Part shown: positions 24,860-34,271 of the stretch, one piece after another
Layout: every line of letters begins with the position of its first letter
How positions within the stretch are numbered: the first letter of the stretch is position 1
DNA from: Saprospiraceae bacterium
GTDB taxonomy: Bacteria > Bacteroidota > Bacteroidia > Chitinophagales > Saprospiraceae
Length of the DNA: 54,719 nt
Reading direction: 5' to 3'
NCBI GenBank assembly: GCA_020629515.1
Contig: JAHDDE010000024.1
Location: 1-54,719 of the forward strand
Position numbers and translations under genes: made by a program
Notes under the pieces: generated by a model
What the model was told of the DNA's origin: nothing
Seen by the model: the letters and a program-made list of their open reading frames with translations, nothing else
The model's database searches: none

Positions 24860-26395
24860 CTAAAAAGGAATATCTTCTTCATCGGTGTTAATTCTTGATC
24901 CTTTTGTGACGAATGATGGAGCACCTCCTCCAGCCAAAGGATCTCTGAAGTCTCCACCTGTCATAGAAGGTTGATTGAATTGGGTAAAGTTACCATTTTC
25001 AAATCTGACGAATTGAGGTACAAATCTGAGATTTACAGTATCGAGTCCACCATTACGATGTTTAGCAATGATGATTTCTGCGAGATCTTGAGGTACATCA
25101 ATGTCATCTTCCATTTCATAATATCCTGGACGATAGATAAATGTCACTATATCGGCATCTTGCTCTATGGCGCCAGATTCTCTCAAGTCAGATAAAACAG
25201 GACGCTTACTTCCCCCTCTTGTCTCTACTGATCTACTCAACTGAGATAAGGCAATTACAGGAACATTGAGCTCTTTTGCAAGTCCTTTAAGGGCTCTTGA
25301 TATCGAACTAATCTCCTGTTCGCGATTACCTTTTTTAGAATTTGGGGCTCCTGTCATTAATTGTAGATAATCAATTACAATCATCTCTATATCATGATTC
25401 TGTTTGAGTCTTCTACATTTTGCTCTTAGTTCAAATACGTTAATTCCGGGAGTATCATCAATAAAAATAGGTGTGTCCGCCATGCGGTCAATAGAGGCGT
25501 TCAACCGTAGCCATTCATCTTGAGATAGTTGTCCATTTCTAAGAGCTCTACTATTGATATTGGCTTCCATAGAAATGAGACGTTGTACTAATTGGAGGTT
25601 GGCCATCTCAAGAGAAAAAATGGCTACACCTTTACCAGCTAAAGCAGCATTACGTGCTAATGAAAGGGTAAAAGCAGTTTTGCCCATACCTGGTCTCGCT
25701 GCTATAATGATAAGGTCTGATTTCTGCCATCCAGATGTTAATTTATCCAGATCATCAAATCCTGTTGGAACACCAGTAATAGCTTCTTCTTTCTGACTTA
25801 TTGCTTCTATCTCTTTTCGAGCTTTGATAGCTAATGCGCTAAGTTTTTCATAACCTGTATTAAGGTTAGTATCAGTTATCTCATACAAGTTTTGTTCAGC
25901 TTCATCCAAAAGCTCAAAAACATCCTTTTCATCTTCGTAGCTATCCTTAATAGTATGAGTTGATACTCTGATCAATTCTCGTTGGATGAATTTTTGTGCT
26001 ATAATCCTTGCGTGATATTCTATATTGGCAGCAGAAGCCACCTTATTAGTCAAGTCGAGTAGATAATTCACTCCACCTACTATATCCAGCTTTTTGGTTT
26101 TTTTGAGTGCTTCATGTACGGTAAGTAGATCTATCGGCTGTGACTTTTCGAATAAGTCTAACATGACCTGATAGATTTCCTTATGAGCATCTTTATAAAA
26201 ACTTGCAGGCTTAAGAATCTCTATCACTGAGGGTAATCCATCGCGATCCACGAGCATCGCTCCTAGTACTGCTTCTTCGAGAGTGGTAGATTGTGGCATG
26301 ACACGCCCGTACAACAATGCGTTGGCATCTGTATCTCCCTTCACTGTTCTCATCTTTCCACCTTCAACAGATTTCAACTGCTTCTTATCTGACAT
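24860..26395 (-). CDS. dnaB: Replicative DNA helicase DnaB
   Basis: This 511-residue hexameric fork helicase has an N-terminal interaction domain (about 30-160; PQSTTLEEAVLGAMLVD) and a RecA-like core. Walker A lies near residue 230 (RPGMGKTAF), and further core motifs are EIRALE-equivalent SLEMANLQLVQRLIS, Walker B MIVIDYLQLM, the H4-type ISRALKGLAKELNVPVIALSQL and the arginine-finger region KRPVLSDLRESGAIEQDAD. The C-terminal tail is Gly/Pro-rich with acidic residues. No intein interrupts Walker A. It leads the minus-strand dnaB-rluB-bstA run. Confidence 0.97.
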   Translation of the reverse strand: MSDKKQLKSVEGGKMRTVKGDTDANALLYGRVMPQSTTLEEAVLGAMLVDRDGLPSVIEILKPASFYKDAHKEIYQVMLDLFEKSQPIDLLTVHEALKKTKKLDIVGGVNYLLDLTNKVASAANIEYHARIIAQKFIQRELIRVSTHTIKDSYEDEKDVFELLDEAEQNLYEITDTNLNTGYEKLSALAIKARKEIEAISQKEEAITGVPTGFDDLDKLTSGWQKSDLIIIAARPGMGKTAFTLSLARNAALAGKGVAIFSLEMANLQLVQRLISMEANINSRALRNGQLSQDEWLRLNASIDRMADTPIFIDDTPGINVFELRAKCRRLKQNHDIEMIVIDYLQLMTGAPNSKKGNREQEISSISRALKGLAKELNVPVIALSQLSRSVETRGGSKRPVLSDLRESGAIEQDADIVTFIYRPGYYEMEDDIDVPQDLAEIIIAKHRNGGLDTVNLRFVPQFVRFENGNFTQFNQPSMTGGDFRDPLAGGGAPSFVTKGSRINTDEEDIPF

Positions 26396-26613
26396 GTTCT
26401 ATTTGCTCTATTATTATCGTTTAGCTTATTTGATGGTTGTGCGCGTCTTTTCGAGCGCTAAACTATTCATTTAATATTAAAATAAACTAAATGTATGATA
26501 TGTGCAATTCTTAGTATTCTGTGCATAAGCCAGAAGACACATGTTAATAAGTAGACCATAAATGTTAATAACAAATTTTGCCCTTAGTTTGTCCCTGAAA
26601 ATCAACAGGAATT

Positions 26614-26648
26614 AAAAAAGCCGATTGAAGGAATAATTCAATCGGCTT
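26614..26648 (-). terminator. Minus-strand intrinsic terminator for the coiled-coil protein gene
   Basis: AAGCCGATTGAA (26618-26629) and TTCAATCGGCTT (26637-26648) form a perfect 12-bp stem with a 7-base loop. The A-run just left of the stem gives a U-tail on the minus strand, 38 bp past the stop at 26687. Confidence 0.88.
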
Positions 26649-26686
26649 GTGAATAACTTATTTAAATTTTTTATATCTGTCTTCGT

Positions 26687-27355
26687 TTAGTTTTTTCCCA
26701 CATTATTCAGTTTCGTAGACACCATTTTCACGACTTCTTCTTGGTTGCCTATTTCAGCCATTTTCTCTTTTTGCTTATTGGCATTTTCGATTAATTTTTC
26801 TTCAGCTTTTCTGATAGTATCTTTTGCTTTTTGAATGTCTCTGTGCAGATTAGACTCCTCTTTTTCGAGTTTGCTCAAGTCTTTTTGAAGATTTTTGAGT
26901 CCATTTTCTTCAGATTTGAGTTCTTCTTTCACCACTTGTTTTTCTACCTCTATGCTAAAATCCGTTAAAAAAGCATCTGCTCCTTCAATTTCGCTCTCGT
27001 CATCAATAGAATTTAGAAAATGATCATCCATTTTGAACCAGAAGTAAGCTCTGGTATTATTATCATATTCATCAAACTTGGTAAATATATCTATAGCATA
27101 CTCTTGGTCTATAGCAGGCACTATTGTTTGCTCTATGAAAAATTCTTTCATTTTCTTATCCTTTTCCACCTTGCCAAATTCCTTAATAAAGCTTTTCCAA
27201 ATTTTCTCCGCTTTTTTAGCATCAGCACCAGGAAGTTCAACAACTAAGGCATTTTGAACTCCTTCACTCATTCTAAGATCTTTTTCCATGATCTGTCCAA
27301 AGGATGTAATTGTAGTCAAAAGTACTATTAGGGATGTGGCGTATAGTTGTTTCAT
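26687..27355 (-). CDS. Exported coiled-coil protein of unknown function
   Basis: I do not recognise this 222-residue protein. It has a signal peptide (MKQLYATSLIVLLTTITSFG). A small mixed alpha/beta domain follows (about 25-135) with VQNALVVELPGADAKKAEKIW and TRAYFWFKMDDHFL. A long Lys/Glu-rich coiled coil (about 135-210) starts at VEKQVVKEEL and contains the heptad-like LQKDLSKLEKEESNLHRDIQ. The lack of a lipobox or C-terminal membrane helix points to the periplasm. It is monocistronic, with its own terminator, and divergent from the ABC exporter operon. A role as a periplasmic scaffold or sensor is only a guess. Confidence 0.7.
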   Translation of the reverse strand: MKQLYATSLIVLLTTITSFGQIMEKDLRMSEGVQNALVVELPGADAKKAEKIWKSFIKEFGKVEKDKKMKEFFIEQTIVPAIDQEYAIDIFTKFDEYDNNTRAYFWFKMDDHFLNSIDDESEIEGADAFLTDFSIEVEKQVVKEELKSEENGLKNLQKDLSKLEKEESNLHRDIQKAKDTIRKAEEKLIENANKQKEKMAEIGNQEEVVKMVSTKLNNVGKN

Positions 27356-27554
27356 CTTTTATATATTTCGTTCTATGAATAAGGGATAATGATATCCCAG
27401 ATGTTAATTATCAGACTGATAAAGATAATAAGGTCATGTGAAAATGATGTTAAAGCTTGTTAAACAATTCTAAATCTAAAGAATCAAGTCTTTTGTCTAT
27501 AAGATCTAATGAACTCCTATTAATTTAGGATATTAGTTTTACAATCGAAATAAT

Positions 27555-28460
27555 ATGGATGTACTCACGCTACGTAATGTAGTAAAGCGCTATTCTAATC
27601 ATATAGCGGTCAATGATGTTTCATTAAACATTCCAAAAGGAAAAATATTTGGTATGCTGGGCCCAAATGGTGCTGGCAAAACATCTTTAATAAGAATGAT
27701 AACCAGTATTACCAAGGCTGACCAAGGTGAAATAATCATCGATGGAGAACCACTCAATGCTAATCATCCAACTCAAATTGGATATTTACCAGAAGAGAGG
27801 GGTCTCTACAAAAAAATGAAGGTAGGAGAGCAATTGATTTATTTGGCGAGATTGAAAGGATTATCACAACGCCAAGCAAAAGAAAAACTCAATTATTGGT
27901 TGGAGAAATTTGATATCACAAGCTGGTGGGATAAAAAGGTAGGTGAATTATCAAAAGGTATGCAACAAAAGGTTCAGTTTATCGCGACAGTAGTACATGA
28001 ACCCAAATTGATGATTTTAGATGAGCCTTTCTCCGGATTAGATCCAATCAATACTAATTTGATCAAAGATGAGATCTACGAGATGAATCAAAAAGGGACG
28101 AGCATCATATTTTCGACTCACAGAATGGAGCAAGTTGAACAAATTTGTGAAGAGATAGCTCTCATCAATCAGGGTAAAATAATACTCGAAGGAAATGTAG
28201 ATGAGATTAAGAATTCTTACAAAGACAATAAGTTTGAGATAGAATTTGATGGCAAAATACCAGAAGATTTGTTAGCCGATAGCTTTACAATTCTGGAAGA
28301 TTCTGACAAAGCATTAGTGATACAAGCGAACGAAGGACATGATTCTAATGAGCTGCTCAAAGGTTTGATCGACCGTGGAGTTCAAATACGAGCATATAGA
28401 GAAATTCTTCCAACACTAAATGAAATTTTTATCAAAAAAGTAGGTGAGAGTAATGAATAG
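27555..28460 (+). CDS. ABC transporter ATP-binding protein (NatA-like)
   Basis: This 301-residue ATPase has all nucleotide-binding motifs in order: Walker A GPNGAGKTS (about residue 37), Q-loop region QIGYLPEERGLYKKM, signature LSKGMQQKVQ, Walker B LMILDEPFSGLDP and switch His in FSTHRMEQ. The roughly 70-residue C-terminal extension is typical of DrrA/NatA-type exporters (DUF4162-like). It overlaps the permease gene by 8 bp from the chosen permease start. The family exports sodium, drugs or other substrates, and this one cannot be assigned. Confidence 0.93.
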   Translation: MDVLTLRNVVKRYSNHIAVNDVSLNIPKGKIFGMLGPNGAGKTSLIRMITSITKADQGEIIIDGEPLNANHPTQIGYLPEERGLYKKMKVGEQLIYLARLKGLSQRQAKEKLNYWLEKFDITSWWDKKVGELSKGMQQKVQFIATVVHEPKLMILDEPFSGLDPINTNLIKDEIYEMNQKGTSIIFSTHRMEQVEQICEEIALINQGKIILEGNVDEIKNSYKDNKFEIEFDGKIPEDLLADSFTILEDSDKALVIQANEGHDSNELLKGLIDRGVQIRAYREILPTLNEIFIKKVGESNE

Positions 28461-29781
28461 TAATATCAGTTTAATCATAGGAAGAGAATACTGGACTCGT
28501 GTAAAAAGTAAAACTTTTTTGTTAACTACTTTTTTAGCACCGATAGGAATAGTGTTCGTATATGCCGTTCTTGGTTATTTACTAACACGAGGTTCAGACA
28601 AGCAAAAAAATATTGCCATTCTTGATAACGCAGGTATTGTATCAGAATTGGCAGAGGCTAAAAACAACTTGGTACTAACTTTAGAGACCAAGCCTTTAAC
28701 AGAACTATTAGAAGATTATAAAGAAGGTAAGTATGACGGAATTGTCGAACTCCCTGCTCTTGATATTGACGATTCTAAGTACTCGATTATATATCATTCT
28801 GATGATCCTTTGGCTTTGGACGAAGAGAGTACTGTAAGAGGTTTATTCAGAAAGGATATAAGAAACTTCAAAGTTCAAGCATTTGGATTGGACCAGAATA
28901 GCTTAGACAAGATTGATACTGACATTAGCCTTAATCCAAAGACAGTAAAAGAGACAGAAAAAGAAATTTCTAATATCACCACTAAGGTTTCTTCGGTTTT
29001 GGGGGGAGCTGTAGGTATGATATTATTTATGGTGATTTTAATATTTGGTTCTCAAGTTATGCGGGGAGTCAACGAGGAAAAGATCAATCGGATAGTTGAG
29101 GTATTAATTTCTTCTGTCAAACCTTTAGATCTGATGATAGGGAAGGTTTTAGGGATTGGTTTAGTAGGGTTAACACAGTTTATGATTTGGGGAATCTTGT
29201 TAACGGTATTCTCAGTCATTGCTTCATCGGTATTTGGCTTAGGTTCTATGGAGACCATGGGTGACATGGCGAGTAATGAGGGAGTAAAGGCTGTCATGGA
29301 GAATGATGAAGTAAAAGGCACGATTATGAAGGTCTTAAAAGAGTTGGCATCAATCAATTGGTTATTGATCATACCATTATATTTCTTTTATTTTATCATA
29401 GGCTATTTGATGTATGCTTCATTATTTGCTGCGGTTGGAGCTGCAGCAGGCGATGATATCAATGAAGCGCAAGCGCTTACTACTGTTGTGATGTTGCCGC
29501 TTATCGCAGCTTTCTATATTGGTATGTCTGCAGTATCAGCACCAGATAGCTCTGTGTCTGTTTGGTCATCGATTATACCTATCACGGCTCCAGTGGTAAT
29601 GCCGATTAGATTGGCTACGGATCCACCTATGTGGCAGATTGGTCTTTCAGTGATAAGTTGTATTCTCTTTGTGGTATTCTTGATCTGGCTTGCTGCGAGG
29701 ATATATCGAGTCGGTATATTAATGTATGGTAAAAAAGCGAGTTTTAAGGAATTGGGCAAATGGATATTTTATAAGGGATAA
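28453..29781 (+). CDS. ABC-2 type transporter permease (NatB-like)
   Basis: This 442-residue permease starts at the ATG at 28453; an in-frame GTG at 28444 would add three residues. It has one N-terminal transmembrane helix (FLAPIGIVFVYAVLGYLL), a periplasmic domain of about 150 residues (NIAILDNAGIVSE to ITTKVSSVL), and then five further helices with the ABC-2 coupling segment EEKINRIVEVLISSVKPLDL. It forms the export complex with the preceding ATPase. The Bacteroidota architecture is like NatB (PF12698). The substrate is unknown. Confidence 0.9.
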   Translation: MNSNISLIIGREYWTRVKSKTFLLTTFLAPIGIVFVYAVLGYLLTRGSDKQKNIAILDNAGIVSELAEAKNNLVLTLETKPLTELLEDYKEGKYDGIVELPALDIDDSKYSIIYHSDDPLALDEESTVRGLFRKDIRNFKVQAFGLDQNSLDKIDTDISLNPKTVKETEKEISNITTKVSSVLGGAVGMILFMVILIFGSQVMRGVNEEKINRIVEVLISSVKPLDLMIGKVLGIGLVGLTQFMIWGILLTVFSVIASSVFGLGSMETMGDMASNEGVKAVMENDEVKGTIMKVLKELASINWLLIIPLYFFYFIIGYLMYASLFAAVGAAAGDDINEAQALTTVVMLPLIAAFYIGMSAVSAPDSSVSVWSSIIPITAPVVMPIRLATDPPMWQIGLSVISCILFVVFLIWLAARIYRVGILMYGKKASFKELGKWIFYKG

Positions 29782-29888
29782 TACTGCAATAGCTTAGGGG
29801 CTCGTTGTGTTTTCGACTTGACCAATTGTAAATTCTATATCCATCCAATACGACATTATAAATAAATTATAGTATTAGATAAGACTCT

Positions 29889-30026
29889 ATGACAACCACG
29901 ATAATTATTCTTGTACTTATTGAGTTCCTTCTTATAGGAGCATATGCCTATATGAAACCGAGAGGAGGATTACGATCACTTATTGTGAAAGAAAGTGTCA
30001 CTGCTCATAGTAGTCAAGAAGAATAA
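29889..30026 (+). CDS. Small single-pass membrane protein, 45 residues
   Basis: This is a short ATG-initiated frame that I translated by hand. It has an N-terminal hydrophobic helix (TTTIIILVLIEFLLIGAYAY), a basic loop (MKPRGGLRSL) and a polar tail ending SSQEE. It starts 107 bp after the ABC permease and stops 9 bp before the stop of the convergent reductase gene. The shape, a transmembrane helix followed by positive residues, is what a real small membrane protein looks like. I know of no family and there is no alignment support. Confidence 0.45.
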   Translation: MTTTIIILVLIEFLLIGAYAYMKPRGGLRSLIVKESVTAHSSQEE

Positions 30027-30035
30027 TTGAGATTT

Positions 30036-31127
30036 TTAAGATTCGAAAGTCAACTCGACCTCATCCGATTGAGGTCGGGCTTGACACGTTAATATGTATC
30101 CAGCTTTAACTTCTGAATCGTCAAGTGCATAACAGACATCCATAGAGACTTCACCAGAATGCACCTTTGCCACACAAGTGGAGCAAGCACCGCTCGTACA
30201 AGAATAAGGGGCATCAACCTTTTCATCAATAAGAGCGTCCAGTATTGTCTTATCAGCAGGAACTACTATATTATATTCTTTATCAGCGAGATGCACTTTT
30301 ACCTTGGCACTTACTCCTGTAGAGCTTGAGCTCGACATACTCGATACAAATCGCTCTGTATGCAAGAATTTTGAGTCAATCTTTAATCCTTCTAAATGAT
30401 CAATAATAGTATCAATCATTGCCCCTGGTCCGCAAACGAAATAATGAGCTTCAATTGATTGTTTAGGATGTGCTCCTAAAAATTGATCTACTTTAGCCTT
30501 ATCAATTCGGCCAACCCAACCGGTCCAAGTCATTTTACCTTTAGAAAAAAGTCCTTTCAGCCCGCCTTGCTTTTCTCTTTTAGGTTGGCTGAGAGTTTGT
30601 CGATATATAAATTGTCCTTTATACTTTTCAGATAACTTATCCAATTCATTAGAGAATATGACTGTCTCCTCATTGTTATTACCATATAACAGATGACAAG
30701 TACTTTTTGGCTCTTCTTCCAGAATTGTTTTAATCATTGATATTACAGGAGTAATGCCGCTGCCCGAAGCAAAGAAGTAAAAATCTCTTTGCTTACTTTC
30801 TGCAGTTTCTATAGTGAAGCTGCCATCTGGAGTCATTACCTCAACTTCGTCCCCTTCCTTGAGGTTGTCATTTATATAATTAGAAACTATCCCTTTTTTG
30901 ACTCTTTTGATATTCACTCCAATCTCATCCTCAAGGGGACTGGTACAAAGAGAGTATGATCTTCTTTCTTCTTTACCATTGATGTCAAATTTCAACGTCA
31001 AGTATTGTCCAGCCTTATATCTATAACTATCTTCTAAATCATTAGGTACTTGAAAATATACAGAACTTGCTTGTCCAGTTTCTCTAATAATCCTGCTAAC
31101 CTTAAGGGAATGAAATTCGTGACTCAT
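30036..31127 (-). CDS. PaaE-like ferredoxin--NAD(P)H reductase with C-terminal 2Fe-2S domain
   Basis: This 363-residue electron-transfer protein has an FAD-binding barrel (about 1-105; RRSYSLCTSP), an NAD(P)-binding domain (about 110-240; FFASGSGITPVISMI, FVCGPGAMI) and a plant-type ferredoxin domain (about 270-363) with cysteines in YSCTSGACSTCVA and a fourth in ILTCQARP. The layout matches PaaE (phenylacetyl-CoA epoxidase reductase) and HCR-type reductases. No other paa genes are nearby, so it is more safely called a general oxygenase or desaturase reductase. The gene lies 73 bp after the LysE gene in the same direction. Confidence 0.88.
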   Translation of the reverse strand: MSHEFHSLKVSRIIRETGQASSVYFQVPNDLEDSYRYKAGQYLTLKFDINGKEERRSYSLCTSPLEDEIGVNIKRVKKGIVSNYINDNLKEGDEVEVMTPDGSFTIETAESKQRDFYFFASGSGITPVISMIKTILEEEPKSTCHLLYGNNNEETVIFSNELDKLSEKYKGQFIYRQTLSQPKREKQGGLKGLFSKGKMTWTGWVGRIDKAKVDQFLGAHPKQSIEAHYFVCGPGAMIDTIIDHLEGLKIDSKFLHTERFVSSMSSSSSTGVSAKVKVHLADKEYNIVVPADKTILDALIDEKVDAPYSCTSGACSTCVAKVHSGEVSMDVCYALDDSEVKAGYILTCQARPQSDEVELTFES

Positions 31128-31200
31128 ACTATGTTCTATTCAAATAATACGGAAAAATTTGGTGCGAAGTTAAGCGTTCATCATGGTTAAATAAAATTGT

Positions 31201-31821
31201 CTACCAGACACTCCTCAACATCAATAAAAAACCAAATATTATTAAAGCAGTTCCTGCTACTTTGTTTATGATCGATAGTGTTTTTTCATTTATTTTTTCC
31301 CTTATCATTTTAGCCAATAAGACTTTGAGTGTATCTGTGACCATTATAGTCACTATTATAGCACCAGCGAATATTTGACTTTCTTGGATGTCGAGCTGCT
31401 TAGTGGCGACATAAGAAGTAATGGTACTAAGCCAAAAAATGAAAGTGAACGGATTGATAGTATTAACTAAAAAGCCTTTTGATAAAAATCCCAACCAACC
31501 AGATGCTTTAATGTTATGGCTATCTAGATCGATAGAAGTCTTTTTTATGATATTGGCTACACCCACACCTATGAGTACCAATCCTCCTATTAATCCCATC
31601 CAATAGATAAAGTTGGGATCCTGAACAATCGCATCTATGCGCTTGATGAACATAAGAGTCAAGGTCACAATGATTATATCACTGATCCAAATACCCGCCG
31701 CAGCGGTCATACCTGCACGTGCCCCTTTTTCTAATGAGGATTGAATTAATACAATAAAAATAGGCCCTAATAAAATGGCCAAGGCTAATCCTAAATATAT
31801 ACCGTCTAATATGTATTGCAT
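31201..31821 (-). CDS. LysE-family amino acid exporter
   Basis: This 206-residue inner-membrane protein has about six helices. The first helix region has the LysE signature GLALAILLGPIFIVLIQSSLEKGARAGMTAA in split form (GPIFIVLIQSSLEKG, then GIWISDI). NPFTFIFWLSTI mid-protein matches the conserved NP-x-x-xxFW segment. It probably exports an amino acid or homoserine-lactone-like compound. Its ATG overlaps the stop of the YjbQ gene by 4 bp (ATGA). Confidence 0.87.
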   Translation of the reverse strand: MQYILDGIYLGLALAILLGPIFIVLIQSSLEKGARAGMTAAAGIWISDIIIVTLTLMFIKRIDAIVQDPNFIYWMGLIGGLVLIGVGVANIIKKTSIDLDSHNIKASGWLGFLSKGFLVNTINPFTFIFWLSTITSYVATKQLDIQESQIFAGAIIVTIMVTDTLKVLLAKMIREKINEKTLSIINKVAGTALIIFGFLLMLRSVW

Positions 31822-32231
31822 CAGCTATATATTGTAGCAATTAGTGATCTTCGGTGAGGACTATTTCTAAACTCACAAAGATAGATTCCCTGCCAAGTAC
31901 CAAGTGCCAATCTTCCTCCAATAATGGGAATATGTATTGATGAACCAACAAGGCTACTTTTGATGTGTGCAGGCATATCATCAGGGCCTTCTATATCGTG
32001 CTTGACAAATGGCATATGCTCTGGTACAATATGATTGAAAAAACTCTCATAGTCCATTAGGACAGTAGGATCGGCATTTTCATTAATACTTAGGCCAGCT
32101 GAGGTGTGTTTTATGTATAAAAACAATACCCCTTCTTGAGGAAGTTTTTCTATTTTTTGTAAAACTTCATCTGTGATGATGTGAAACCCTCGGCTTAAAG
32201 AAGGAAGAGTAATTGAGTAATGTTTGATCAT
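31821..32231 (-). CDS. YjbQ/UPF0047 family protein
   Basis: This is a 136-residue protein from the ATG at 32231, chosen because it makes an ATGA overlap with the stop of the upstream DUF6089 gene; an earlier ATG at 32255 would overlap that gene more. The family pattern is clear: HIITDEVLQKI, LFLYIKHTSAGLSINENADP, HIVPEHMPFVKHDIEGPDDMPAHIKSS (seen as HDIEGPDDMPAHIK) and GTWQGIYLCEFR. Members are small trimeric metal-binding proteins, some with weak thiamine phosphate synthase activity. The true role is unsettled. Confidence 0.9.
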   Translation of the reverse strand: MIKHYSITLPSLSRGFHIITDEVLQKIEKLPQEGVLFLYIKHTSAGLSINENADPTVLMDYESFFNHIVPEHMPFVKHDIEGPDDMPAHIKSSLVGSSIHIPIIGGRLALGTWQGIYLCEFRNSPHRRSLIATIYS

Positions 32232-33034
32232 CGGCGCTGAGAAATATCGGGACACTTTAGTCTACCAAAATAACGCATGATACTGACACCAAAGAGTACA
32301 TAGCTATCATTATTTTTATTATTGCCTCGCTGGCGACCTTCATTTAAGAGATTTTGGGTAGGATCAGACAATAATACTGCAGTCGTGCCACGCTGTGCTC
32401 TTAGATTGTCAAAGTTAGGATAAGTGTTGCTTACGTCGTCAATGTAGTCACTTGTTGATACTCGTAGGCCCGCTTCTACATTGATACTCCAGTCATAGTT
32501 GATATCCCATTTGATGCCCATACCAAGTGTTGAGGCAATAGTCCATTTGCCATATTCTTCTCCTATTGCTTGCCCTTCTGTGCCATAAAGCCTGAGGTCA
32601 AAGACTTCACCATTTAATTCTCGTTTGGGCGAGAAATTAAGTGCTGTAATTCCACCAAAGAGGTAGGGTGTCCAGTTTTCGTCCACACTTCCGTGGATAT
32701 AAGGCAAGAAGTTAAACTCGATCTGACTAGTCACTTCATAGATGTTAGAAAAAAAACTTAACTGCCTATTTAACTCATATGAATTGTTGGCGTCTTCATC
32801 TTCTCCATGAATCTGAGTGATATTTAATGAGGACTTCAGTGATATACGTTCGTCAAAATTGTATCTGAATATCGCTCCTCCAGCTAATCTGGGTTCGCTA
32901 AAGTTCAAACTGGTCTTTAGATCACCAAAATAATTGCTTCGTCCTAACCATAAACCTAATTCTACTCCTTTTTGGCCACTCAGTACCTGAGATAAACTTA
33001 ATAATATCAGTGTTATAGGGACGTATATATTCAT
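32228..33034 (-). CDS. DUF6089 outer-membrane beta-barrel-like protein
   Basis: This 268-residue exported protein has a signal peptide cleaved near LSGQ. The mature part has the DUF6089 pattern: GLWLGRSNYFGDL at the start, GGAIFRYNF, LSFFSNIYEVTSQIEFNFLPY, WTPYLFGGITALNFSP, YGTEGQ and GLRVSTSDYIDDVSNTYP. Alternating strands indicate an eight-stranded-type outer-membrane barrel. It leads a coupled minus-strand run with yjbQ and lysE. The family is Bacteroidota-specific to my knowledge and uncharacterised. Confidence 0.87.
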   Translation of the reverse strand: MNIYVPITLILLSLSQVLSGQKGVELGLWLGRSNYFGDLKTSLNFSEPRLAGGAIFRYNFDERISLKSSLNITQIHGEDEDANNSYELNRQLSFFSNIYEVTSQIEFNFLPYIHGSVDENWTPYLFGGITALNFSPKRELNGEVFDLRLYGTEGQAIGEEYGKWTIASTLGMGIKWDINYDWSINVEAGLRVSTSDYIDDVSNTYPNFDNLRAQRGTTAVLLSDPTQNLLNEGRQRGNNKNNDSYVLFGVSIMRYFGRLKCPDISQRR

Positions 33035-33097
33035 TAGACGATGTACTAACGAGACTTGGATTGTCTTAATTGTAAATTTTAAGATGATTTAGTTCTT

Positions 33098-34249
33098 CTA
33101 TATTTCACATATTTTGTCTTCCTTCATTTCTTTTTGTAGATCAATCACATTGGCATACATATCGATAACATAGGGCATATGTTCTTCGGGGATTCCATTT
33201 AACCTAGCTTGTAGCATAATCTTCTTATTACTACTTATATCATTTAGGTCGATTAAATTGTATTTCAGCTGATGAGATAACTGATTAATCGGGTGTACTT
33301 TGTAATTGTTGATGATCTCTCTGTCCAAGGCATGGGCCACATCATTAGCATTGACATAAGTGCCATTCAATACATGGCCAAATCCCAAATGGATATCGCC
33401 TTTATTTCCCTTGATTCCCTTAGCTATACTAGTGAAGTCTTCCCCTTGAACTTTTTGATAGCTACCGGTGGTAGCTCGGGTATATAACTCTCTGGCCTTA
33501 TCTGCATCACAAGGATCATATTCATAGGATATACTTACAGGCACAATCTGCAATGAATTGATGAATTCACTGAATCCTTGTTCTTTTGGTTTACTCATCG
33601 CTATCATTTTTATGAGAGCTGGTTGTGTAATATCTCTTCCGTCCTTTGCTCTACCTTCGCCTTGAGCGATCCAAACATTACTTTTATCATGCATCACAGA
33701 CTTATAGATATAACCAGAGAGATGCCTTAAGGCCATGACTCTTTCTCTTGGACCTTTTATTGATCTTTTAACGATAAAACTTTTATTCAATCTCATCAGA
33801 TCAGAGATGAAATTTTTGCTTTGTAGGTTGTCACCTATTGCGATTCTTACTGTCTGGTATCCGCATGTTTTCAATGCATAGTTGACCATGGCAGGGTCTA
33901 ACACTATATCTCTATGATTACCTATGAACAGGTAGTTTTTGTCTTTATCCAAATGTTCTAACCCCGATACAGTGAATGAGGTTGAAGAGTTCTTGAGCAT
34001 GCGATCTATGAATACTTTGACCAAGTCTTGTACACCAGACACATCATTGATGTCCTTTAGTACTCTGCGCATCCGTTGACGTACGAATGGATAGGCTAAT
34101 GCCTTCATCAACTTAGTCTGTTTTTTTACTCTTAGATTGATTATCGCAGAGATAAATTCATCATCCTCTATAAGTCGATCTAATGCTGGCCTAACTTCAT
34201 CATCATGATAGGGCCTAATATCTGCAAATTCATCTTTTGTGTACTCCAA
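33098..34249 (-). CDS. PlsC-type acyltransferase (1-acylglycerol-3-phosphate acyltransferase-like)
   Basis: This 383-residue glycerolipid acyltransferase-like protein has the acyltransferase core at about residues 85-270. It contains YLFIGNHRDIVLDPAMV (motif I), the NKSFIVKRS block II with R-x-RV nearby, EGRAKDG (motif III, in place of EGTR) and a block IV-like VPVSISYEY. The spacing of motif I is H-x5-D when read to the second Asp, not the classic H-x4-D, although an Asp also lies two residues after the His. There is no transmembrane anchor at the N-terminus. It probably makes or remodels phosphatidic acid or another acylated lipid. A candidate promoter lies 22 bp upstream. Confidence 0.8.
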   Translation of the reverse strand: MEYTKDEFADIRPYHDDEVRPALDRLIEDDEFISAIINLRVKKQTKLMKALAYPFVRQRMRRVLKDINDVSGVQDLVKVFIDRMLKNSSTSFTVSGLEHLDKDKNYLFIGNHRDIVLDPAMVNYALKTCGYQTVRIAIGDNLQSKNFISDLMRLNKSFIVKRSIKGPRERVMALRHLSGYIYKSVMHDKSNVWIAQGEGRAKDGRDITQPALIKMIAMSKPKEQGFSEFINSLQIVPVSISYEYDPCDADKARELYTRATTGSYQKVQGEDFTSIAKGIKGNKGDIHLGFGHVLNGTYVNANDVAHALDREIINNYKVHPINQLSHQLKYNLIDLNDISSNKKIMLQARLNGIPEEHMPYVIDMYANVIDLQKEMKEDKICEI

Positions 34250-34271
34250 GACGGCAATTCTTATTTGGATG

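Noticed and set aside
24860-26395. Intein in dnaB or polA
   Set aside because: Both proteins have normal length and uninterrupted Walker A and polymerase motifs.
27383-27398. GGGATA-atga-TATCCC inverted repeat between the coiled-coil and ABC genes
   Set aside because: It has only 6-bp arms and a single copy, easily expected by chance; no promoter could be placed around it.
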